Positions 55,836 to 64,000 of a stretch of 64,000 bases of DNA are shown here, piece by piece. The stretch's first letter is position 1, and every line of letters begins with the position of its first letter. The stretch covers positions 55,202,574 to 55,266,573 of the forward strand of contig OZ024889.1 in NCBI GenBank assembly GCA_964017195.1, written 5' to 3'. The translations under genes and the position numbers were made by a program. The DNA is from Siderastrea radians (lineage: Eukaryota; Cnidaria; Anthozoa; Scleractinia; Rhizangiidae). The notes below the pieces were generated by a model. The model was not told the DNA's origin. It did not search any database and worked only from the letters and a program-made list of their open reading frames with translations.

Positions 55836-58800
55836 TGATCGGCCCATAAGAATGGTCTCTTTTGTTCATAAAACATTAATACGCAAGTAAATAACTGGCT
55901 GGATATTCTAAAATTTCTCAATCAACATTACCTTCTGTAAAATCAAAGTGAACCAGTTTTGGTGTGAATTTTTATCAACTTACCGATATTGTGTTTTTGC
56001 ATTCCTTCTACCATGAATGACTGGGAATTATTAATTTAGGATAACCTTTATTGTACATGTGTCAACTTCAGATTTTACTTCCAATTCAATTTCTGGTGGT
56101 CTGCAATAGCAGTACTGTCAAGTTCTATTAGTTGAAACTGTTATTTAAACATACTTTAGCGTGCATGGTTGCTGACAGAAAGTATTTATGTGGGGCCTCT
56201 TTGCATGGATTTCCTGTCTGGATGAATAGCCCTACTTTATTTATGTTTTATTTATTTATTTATTTATTTATTTATTTGTTTTGTTATTTGCTAAATACTG
56301 TATACAAGATGGTCACCCACCAACTGTTTCAGTTTTGTAACTAAATGGTGGCTACATGTATACATAAAGGACAAGACAAGCATTTTAACCCTTTTTGGGT
56401 GAGAAATCTAAGAAACTAGCCAGTCCACCCACTCTTTCATGTGGAGCTGGCCCTTCAAAGACCTTTGCAAGTCACTGAGTAGGTGTTTCTAGTTACAGTT
56501 CACCAGTCAACTTCTGTTATGTTACAGTACTTTTTTGCCTCAAATTTTGTCAGTGGCTGAGAATATATATACTATACACATGTACATGTATATACGGGTC
56601 CATTCAGTGACTATTTGGCTTGTTAAGCATACAATAGTATTTTTCACTGTTTAAAAATACACCATTTATTAGGGGCTGCATGTACGTAATTAGAAGAGCA
56701 CGCAAAAGGTGTGCCTGTAGATGCCATACCAAAGGCACTAGCTACTCCTATTCCTCTGAGAGGAACTGTACAATATGGTTGCAGTTTTTTGGTTATTTCC
56801 CTTGGTATTTTATTTATGTTTATTTTACTTTGTATTTTTTTTCCAGGTGCATTTTTTTGTTAAAAACTGAAAACAGTACTTCCAAGTCTAACAGGGAATC
56901 CTTGGCAACAAAGCAGATAAGAAATACCACAACATTTGCAGTTCAGGGCCTATTTAGATAGTCTGAGTTTTACTTATGCTGCTGGTCTGGCATATCATTG
57001 GAAATATTGTTACGAGTTCACTTCATTTATCATTGCCTCTGGCTATGATTGTCGTAAGGTTTTAACACATTTCAAAATCCTCCAGCATTTTTTATGCCAT
57101 GCACGACAGACATGAGAAAGTTTTAGCTTTTACATTGTATTTGCGTGGAACAACTTGCATTGTAGGCTGTTCATTAGCATGTCGCATACAACATAGTCTA
57201 AATTGGCCCTTTATATGTACAGTGTAGTATTGTTACTTTTTCAATTAGACCTGAAACTGAACAGAACAGAACAGAGGTATTAGTTTAAACATGGAGCAAT
57301 CCTGTAGGGTGAGACACTTTTGCTCGGATCACTTGTTACATGTACATATTAAGCCACATTAGCAGTTCAGACATATTTGTAAGATTTTTACATGATGAAA
57401 CTCAGATCAAAATGATAAGTTTAAAATGTTCGTTTAGCCATGGACTTTTGCCACAAAAAGTTATAAATGAGGAAAAGCATCAAGAGGCAAAAAAACCAGG
57501 CTCAAAAGAAAACTGGGGCTATGAAGGAAAGAATGTAATAATTAAAAATTAAGTTCAGCTAGCATGATGAAGGTGGCAACCAGCATAATGAGACGTCAAA
57601 ATAAACCAAATTGAAGTCAACATGTACACACAATGTACTTGGTTCTCTTTCCAGATTTTTTTTTTGGAAACAGCTTTCTATCTTGCGTGTAATGGTTAAT
57701 ACATGTATTGAATGAGATCAAGTAACTGAAACTACAGCCCACCGAAGTTATACCTTCACAGATTCCTTTCATTTTTGCGTTGTAGGTGAAGTGACAAAAA
57801 TGAATAGGTATGAGAAAATCATTTTTTCAGTCTAAAGCTTCAGTTTATTACATGGTGATGTAAGATACTGTATCAACCAGTGGCAAGTTGACTGTTTTAC
57901 ATAACTTGGTAATTTTTCATATCTTTTGGCAAAAAAAAAAAAAAAAACTCTAAGCACAAAAAATACTTTTAAGTTAAGTTACATTGTAATGTACATAAGA
58001 GATTTTTGGGGGCATATCTTTTTAATTTGTTTTTGACAAATGCTATCAAAATTAGATTGAAATATAATATGTACTTGTAATATCAAAGTACATACACTGT
58101 AATCACTACGCAAGAGCGTGCTTTGCAGTTGTGCGTGAGTGGCAATTGTGCATGTGTTTTTAAATTCTAAGTGAGCAGCTCCTAAACCAATTTGATGAAA
58201 TTCAGCCAAAGTTGTAATATAGTTTTCCAGCAATACCATGTCCGCAAATTTGAATTTTCCTTCTATTTGAAAGGTTTAGCTTTTTTTCCAGAGGTACATG
58301 TAGTGCCTTTTACAGCCTTACATTGTGAATTTTTAATTTTATTTGAAAGTTTTAGCTTGTTTTCTTAAGGTACAAGTAGTACTTTTTATCTCTTATCCAT
58401 ACTTACACATGGAACTTTAGCAGCTTACAAACAAACACAGATGCAAACACAGATTCAAAAAATCTGAATCACGGTTTGTGAGACCACTGCATAAAGAATC
58501 AAATCCAGTGGCAATTGAAAGATGTACAGGAGAAGTCATATTTTTGGAAAGAAATTAAATTTTTAACCCTTTACTAGAATTGTTAAGCTTTAATCAATGG
58601 TTTGTACAAGTGTTTGTCAAAACAGTGGACGTTACAGTAGCCTGTATGCAGACGGTCCTATGGAGTGGCTGATGACTTAATAGTCTAGCAATGGAAACAT
58701 TTTTGGTTCCTCTGCTGAATTTTGATTTGCAGTCGTAAAAGCTCTGGCTGATCAGTATTATTTTGCAAATGTATCAAGTTCTGTAAAGTATGTTAATCAA

Positions 58801-59275
58801 CATCTTCAGACGACAGTGCAATGCAACACTTTAGTTTTAACTGTATTTTTTTTTGTTTGGCTCTTCAGTAGAGACTAAAATATTTCAGTCAACCAAAGTA
58901 AAATTTTGCAAAGTACAGTGTGTGTACCTGTAAATGTGTCGAATGTAACAACCATTTTTAATCCCTAGGCCGTCACTTGTCAAGCTGAAAAGTCATAAGC
59001 CAACTTAGAGTTCAGTTAATGTTTATAGGGTTGCTCCATGTTTAAAATCGATTTGGTATTAGAAAGTTTTGTTAAGATATACATTGTATAATCATTATTC
59101 ACCGTACGTTGTTGGTTTTGGTGGTATGGCAATTGTAGTGCATGTTTATATTTTGTACCCTGGCCATTTGAATTTCCATAGAATATGTATTAGAATTGCA
59201 CTACAGTTTGCAATAAAAATTATCATTGAGGCACATAAGAATTGCTTGGAACGTTTGTCAAACACTGTTAACCAA
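55836..59275. other. About 3.4 kb without a supported gene
   Basis: AT-rich DNA with a (TTTA)n tract near 56247-56278 and a poly-A run near 57931. TACATGTA palindromes recur (about 56351, 56580, 57335). The 58261-58400 region has two diverged copies of a motif (TTTGAAAG, TTTAGCTT, AGGTAC, TAGT). No ORF has a domain. Confidence 0.45.
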
Positions 59276-59279
59276 AAGC

Positions 59280-59790
59280 CTGGAAAGCCCAGGGAAACCT
59301 GGGCTTCTAGGTTTTTGAATTCTTAGAACATTGGGCTTGAGGCTTTTCAAGTACTGTGATGTTTTCCAACCACACTAACCGGGCTTTTCAGGTGCATATG
59401 ATAATTATGTTCGAACCAGACTTTCTGGAAAACCCTGGTAAAACCAGACAAACAAGGTTTTTGAGGTTTTGTCTTTGAACCAGACGTACCAAGAACGCCT
59501 GGTTAAACCAGGCTAACCAACCTATTCAGGTAATTTTTTCGAACCAGACTCGCCATAAAAGCCTGGTTAAACCAGACTAACCTGACTTTTCAGGTTATAA
59601 TTTTTGTCCCTAAACCGGCCTTACCAGGCTTCTGTGGTACAATACAACCAGGCTCACCCTAAAAGCCTGGTAAAACCAGCCTTACCAGACTTTTTACCAG
59701 ACTTGTTTTCTTCACAAAAGCCTGGTAAGTCTGGTTGAACCAGACTTGACCAGGCTTACCAGACTTTTTACCAGGCTCTTGGTGCAAGGG
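59280..59790 (-). repeat. CCTGGT-rich degenerate tandem array
   Basis: Alternating AGCCTGGT and AACCAGAC/AACCAGGC motifs recur. Units of roughly 60-70 bp begin with AACCAG or AACCGG near 59415, 59476, 59544 and 59613. The motifs are partly self-complementary (CCTGGT with ACCAGG), so the array could fold extensively. It directly abuts the 3' end of the Penelope-like coding fragment on the minus strand. Confidence 0.8.
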
Positions 59791-60330
59791 CTTCTCCGTT
59801 TATACCATAGTTGCATAGTTTTGGCCTTATCTATATAAAATGATTCGCGAGCTCTACGTATGGATTCTCTTTTAGAATTAATGAGTTCGAGTGGAATAAG
59901 TTCGATGTCCGTGAGTTTGTGTCCTTTTTGATTAAAGTGCTGCGGTACTGCATCGGTGGTCTTGTTTTGTATGGCTCTACGATGCTTTCCAAATCTGTCA
60001 CGTAGTGCGCGTTTTGTTTGTCCGATGTATTCTGCTGGAGCATTTGGTCTGTTTTTGCATTTTCGGCATTGGATCATGTAGATGAGGTTTTTGGATGCAC
60101 AAGTGATTGTTTGCTTGATATGATGTACTTGGCCTATGTTTCTGAATGTACATGATGACAGACCGTCTTGACTGAAGGAGCAGGTTTTGCATTTCTTTGA
60201 GTTACATTTCTTGATTCTTGGCGGGCTTGTTTGTGTCTATGTATTTTTTACTTTTGCTTTTACGAGGAAATCGCGGAGGTTGCGTGGGCGTCTGTATGCG
60301 ATGAACGGTTTTTCAGAAAAACTAAAATCC
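59712..60330 (-). pseudogene. Penelope-like element C-terminus with GIY-YIG endonuclease, 5'-truncated
   Basis: On the minus strand a frame starting near 60330 reads PFIAYRRPRNLRDFLV. It crosses one in-frame TAG near 60238 and continues with RIKKCNSKKCKTCSFS and LIYMIQCRKC into the GIY-YIG core YIGQTKRALRDRF. The later segments are GHKLTDIELIPLE and RRARESFYIDKAKTM. This is the linker, Cys-rich motif and endonuclease of a Penelope-like retroelement, from a different family than the copy at 30.8-31.9 kb. After KAKTM the frame slips and runs into the CCTGGT array. The reverse transcriptase core is absent. Confidence 0.85.
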
Positions 60331-60450
60331 AAGATGGCGGCCATAGACGGTTCGCTCGCCCATAAAATACGCCTGCATTGCAGGCTAGGGATTTCAAGTC
60401 TGGCGCACTATTATAAACTATTCGGAAACACTACCTCAGGCAGTATGTTT

Positions 60451-60975
60451 GTAGTGTGTGCTATATCCACTGTATATTAACCTCAGTGTCAGAGAACAGT
60501 GGTGGACATAAATCCCACCTCTTTCTGCGCTTTGTGCCTCGATAACTATTCGATCACCTCATGTTAAAAATTAAATAATTAATTTGTGAATATCAAGCGT
60601 CTACCAGGAAGCTTAGTTCCGGCACGTCTTGACGGGTTTCGTGCTTTCCTCTGTGGTTTTGCATCTATTATTGTTGTTATTTCATTTATGCTGCGTCGAT
60701 CAGCCACACTTTCTATCAATCATGACTCTCAAGTACTTGACCCCCTGTCTTCAGATAGGTAATATCAGGGTTAGATAGACAAAACAAGTGCTGCCATTAA
60801 AAAGTCTGCCTGCAACACACTGCCGATACCATCCTTGCGGCAGAAAAATAGAAACTTTTTAGAGTCATCAGGCCATTTTAGTATTCTAGCACGCAAAGGC
60901 TTGATGAGAACATGTTGGAATGGTTTTTAGAATGTGGCGGTCACTTGAAACAAAGATCCTTTACTGCTTTAACTT
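60451..60975 (+). repeat. Dispersed repeat, copy 2 (direct partner of 24862-25365)
   Basis: Same order of conserved blocks as the first copy; it begins just beyond the truncated end of the Penelope-like element. Confidence 0.85.
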
Positions 60976-61467
60976 TCAACTTTTTACGTTTACGTAAGCC
61001 GTTCATACATCGTCTGTAATTTTATTTGCGTACGTAGAGCCAGTTAAATTCACGCCTATACGTACGTAAAATTTACGCGACAGTGGATATCCATCCTAAA
61101 GCTTTCATGTGAACGGTCTGCACACTTAAAGGTCAAATAAACCCAAATTTTGATAATTCCACTTTAGCCGTTTAAACGCGTCTTGACACAAAAATAAATC
61201 ATTATAAAGCCAACCTGGACCGAAATTTTCCTTCCTGAGACCTTAAAAGAAGTAATAAAGCCAAAAGTACGAAGATATCCGAAGGTTTCACGAAATCGTT
61301 TCTGAAATGACCGCGCGCTTAAATGGAAAGAATGGAAACGACCGCTGATTCTGTGACGTCACTGTTGATGAGCAAAGAAAGCTCAAGATCCAAAGGCGAG
61401 TATTGAAGAGTATCGTTGTAATTTTTTGGAAAATTCTCTTTTTTCACCCGTTTTCTTTGCGTTGAAA
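60976..61467. other. Non-coding, with ACGT/TACG-rich patch
   Basis: 61000-61080 is enriched in TACGTA/TTTACG motifs. No ORF, RNA gene or repeat boundary was identified. It may be the 5' flank of the gene fragment that follows. Confidence 0.35.
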
Positions 61468-62200
61468 ATGGTCGAGGAGCTCAAACCTGTGGCATTTAAC
61501 GTAGAGCCATACCAGTTTGAGCTAATAGCCACAGCAAAATCTCAGATGATATTCGACCGACAGCAATGGCTTCGAAAGTAAACGACGGAATTGGAAAAGT
61601 TTAATGGTGAGCGTTTCAGCTTATTTATACATTACACTGTAAAAGTTCGCCGTATAATCGTTAATAAATGCGTTACCACTTTATTTGAGGCATTTTTGTT
61701 GTTCTTTGCAGCCCTTTTGTACACTTATCATGATCGATGTTTGTTGTTATGCCTTACTGACTAGACTGACTAGAGTAAAGCAAAGCTTCTGATACATGTA
61801 GCCATTATGGATCCTGTGTGAGTACGGTTTTCATCCTCGCGGCAACAGCAGCAGGAAATCCAGGTCAAATTTTGAACATAGCCGAAAACAGGTTACAGTT
61901 CTTGTTGAATGTATTTGAATCTTGTTGAATGTATCTGTCTACATCGCAAAGTATTACTAGTGACTGTGTTTGTTTGTTGTTTTGCATGTATACAATCTTA
62001 GGCTCAAACTTTAGGTGCATTTAAATTTTGGCAACTGTGTACTAATGCCAGCTGGGCGAGAAAGTGTTTTGTTGTCGTGCAATTCCCAAATCCTGTGATA
62101 AGATACCACCTGCTATGTCCTAGAGACAGATGAAGAGAATTTTTTAAATCCAGCTGTCATTGAGACAGACTATAATCAGTATTTTGAAAATGAAGGCCGG
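61468..62200 (+). pseudogene. Broken exons resembling the P2X7 C-terminal cysteine-rich domain family
   Basis: A first exon candidate starts at an ATG (61468, MVEELKPVAFNVEPYQFEL) and meets a stop (TAA) at about 61579. A downstream exon candidate after TTTAG near 62013 carries GNC-x3-MPAGRE in one frame, then CCRAIPKSCDKIPPA in a second and VLETDEENFLNP in a third. The pattern GNC..MP.GRE..CC..IP is the one I know from cysteine-rich P2X7-C-terminus-like proteins, which are numerous in cnidarians. Two frameshifts and an early stop make it a likely pseudogene. The family call rests on motif resemblance only. Confidence 0.5.
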
Positions 62201-64000
62201 AGTACGTACAAATTAACGTAATTTTGCTTTGCGCTCTTTTTTTGGGGGGGGGGTGGGGGTGGGGGGGCAGAGAACAAACTCCATGTATAGATTGGTGCAA
62301 CCCAAATGAGTATGGTTTTAAAGCCTTTTTGGTCTGAAAATGGTTGTTGACTTAAAAGTCAGCTCTGAAAATGGTCATTGATTCGGGGGTGACAGTTATG
62401 TTTTGTCAGTTCTGAAAATGGGTGGGAAAAATTACACATCTGGTTCTCAAGATGGGTAAGGAAAATTACATGTTTGGTCTGTCAGTGGGCAAACTGAGAG
62501 CTGCTTTGTGGTTGAATTTTGTTTGGGAAAAGAGAAAGAAAAACCTCTGGGAGCAGGGGAGGAATCAGGGGACCAGTGGGGAGGGAAAATTACATATTTT
62601 GGTCCGAAAATGAATCACCTATAAATTGTGTTCATGAGAAAAGATCCTTCATCAATACATGATGAGATGTTGCAATGCTTATGAGGTTGTGTGCTAAATA
62701 CTAAGATATTTGACAAAAGGTGACGTAAAAGTAGTAAAAGATAAAGGAACAATAATGAAATGACAATATTACATGAATGAACATGATTACATAAACAGTA
62801 TACCTTGTTAAGTTCTTAGCAACCTTGTGCACTTTATGACTCCTTTGATGTATATGGTTTAACAAGTATTGGGTTTACAATCAGTTGTACTACCAGTACA
62901 ACATATAAGTAATATAATTGTTAGTTGAAAGCAAAAACAAACTCTCAAATTTTAGCTTAAACAAATCAAATGTGATTTCATTATTTCTAAGACTGTGAAA
63001 TCGAGTTAATGTTGTTTTTCTACTGTTGTTACTGGTTAGCTAACCTGTTTATTTATTTAATATAGATTTATTTTTGTAGTTGACATATTTATTTAACCCC
63101 TTTACTGATGAGTTACCTTTTACTCATCTGTGTAACTTTCTTATGAGTCTGTTGTTTCCTCTTTCGTTCTCAGAACATGTATACAGTAATGTTGCTTATA
63201 GGCAAGGCACGTACTGGATACGTATGAAGCTGGGACGACAAATCCCAGTAGCCATTCCATCTTGTCTGGTTTTAAAAATTAGAGAGAGCTTCCCAAGTAA
63301 AAGTGGAAACTGAAAGGGCTTTGAATATGTTCATTAACAGCTTGGCAGTCTTGCTAGATAATATTAACATCATATTTGGTTGACAGTTGTGCTACTCTTT
63401 GAAATGTTTCTAAACTTTGTATTTTCTTCAATTACTACAGAGTGGTACTTAACCTAGGAGGTGAGAGGGGAGGGGCTCCCATAGTGTAGTGAAGGGGTCA
63501 CCGTGATTACAATTCATGCTTTGGTACCACTTAGGCTGTTTGAATTAAAAATGACCATTGTCAGCGTGTTTTTATACTTTCTAGGGTCTTAAGGTACTAT
63601 AATGTCAGAAATTCATGCTGGCAGCAACAACTTTTCAAGAGGTATAAGTACTTCTTGGAGTGACAAGGAACGTATGCGACGCCCACAAAAGAAGTTTTTT
63701 TTTGTTTCAAACAACAATCAATTCCTTCAGTTTTTATGGGTCAACCATTTTCCCCTCCTGAAAGTACTTAGATAGCAGCTGTACAAAGGGTGGACCCCAT
63801 AATTATAATTATTAAGTGATACACCTGTCATAAACTTGATAGGGGCATGTTCGTCTTGATATGATGTCATTTCTACCTCCCCTAAAAATCATGAACATGG
63901 AACAGCCTGGAACACCTGCTTCCCGGGGGGGAGGGGTACTCCGGATTTCCAGTGATGGGGATGATCGAATGGGGGCAAAAATCAAAACCCCAAAAAATCC
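62201..64000. other. No supported gene; G-rich and repeat-like patches
   Basis: A G-run near 62240-62268 and repeated TCTGAAAATGG motifs (62333-62425) suggest degenerate tandem repeats. Near 63925-63950 a G-rich patch (GGGGGGAGGGGTACTCC) starts what looks like another dispersed repeat cut by the window edge. ORFs here have no recognised domain. Confidence 0.4.

Noticed and set aside
1..64000. CRISPR arrays, bacterial operons, prophage
   Set aside because: No regularly spaced identical short repeats with unique spacers; spliced exons, SINE, LINE, Ngaro and Penelope elements show a metazoan nuclear genome.

Overview
The window looks like nuclear DNA of a cnidarian, most likely an anthozoan such as a stony coral. 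The grounds are AT-rich, intron-bearing DNA with few long ORFs and several metazoan repeat classes that are abundant in cnidarians: Penelope-like elements with GIY-YIG domains, an Ngaro-type tyrosine-recombinase retrotransposon, TTAA-flanked inverted-repeat elements, and fragments of a cysteine-rich domain resembling the P2X7 C-terminus. The species cannot be named from the sequence alone. I see no bacterial operons, CRISPR arrays or viral genomes.

Layout. 1-15 kb is a graveyard of small inverted-repeat DNA elements around a decayed LINE (7.9-10.04 kb): a TA-flanked element (358-915), a 286-bp tandem duplication (1425-1998) and four TTAA-flanked elements (2930, 5934, 9214, 13099), one of them inside the LINE. 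An element with hairpin-like ends (10049-11646) follows the LINE. 15-18.6 kb has no supported gene. 19.1-24.1 kb holds the best host gene: five minus-strand exons encoding three immunoglobulin domains, with every internal junction in phase 1. 25.6-36.4 kb is a complex satellite with a unit of about 0.9-1 kb. It is split by a second hairpin-ended element (30138-33499), which itself carries a Penelope-like element (30682-31967). 36.4-45.2 kb is repeat-derived or non-coding and, from 40 kb on, rich in the palindrome TACATGTA.

45265-50641 is a nearly intact 5.4-kb Ngaro-like retrotransposon on the minus strand. It has gag, RT-RNase H and tyrosine recombinase in that order, flanked by split direct repeats whose copies look identical. 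One apparent frameshift breaks the recombinase. It probably transposes, or did recently, through a circular intermediate. 50.6-64 kb returns to repeats: a TAG-flanked inverted-repeat element (51196-51570), a foldback built from two tRNA-like arms (52975-53343), long inverted dispersed repeats, a CCTGGT-rich array beside a second 5'-truncated Penelope-like element (59.7-60.3 kb), and broken exons of a P2X7-C-terminus-like gene (61.5-62.2 kb).

How the parts relate. Apart from the Ig gene and perhaps the P2X7-like fragments, nearly everything recognisable is mobile or repetitive. Nesting gives a relative history: LINE, then a TTAA element inside it; satellite array, then a hairpin-ended element, then a Penelope-like element inside that. 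The Ngaro-like element is among the youngest arrivals. All coordinates were read by eye, so boundaries may be off by a few bases.
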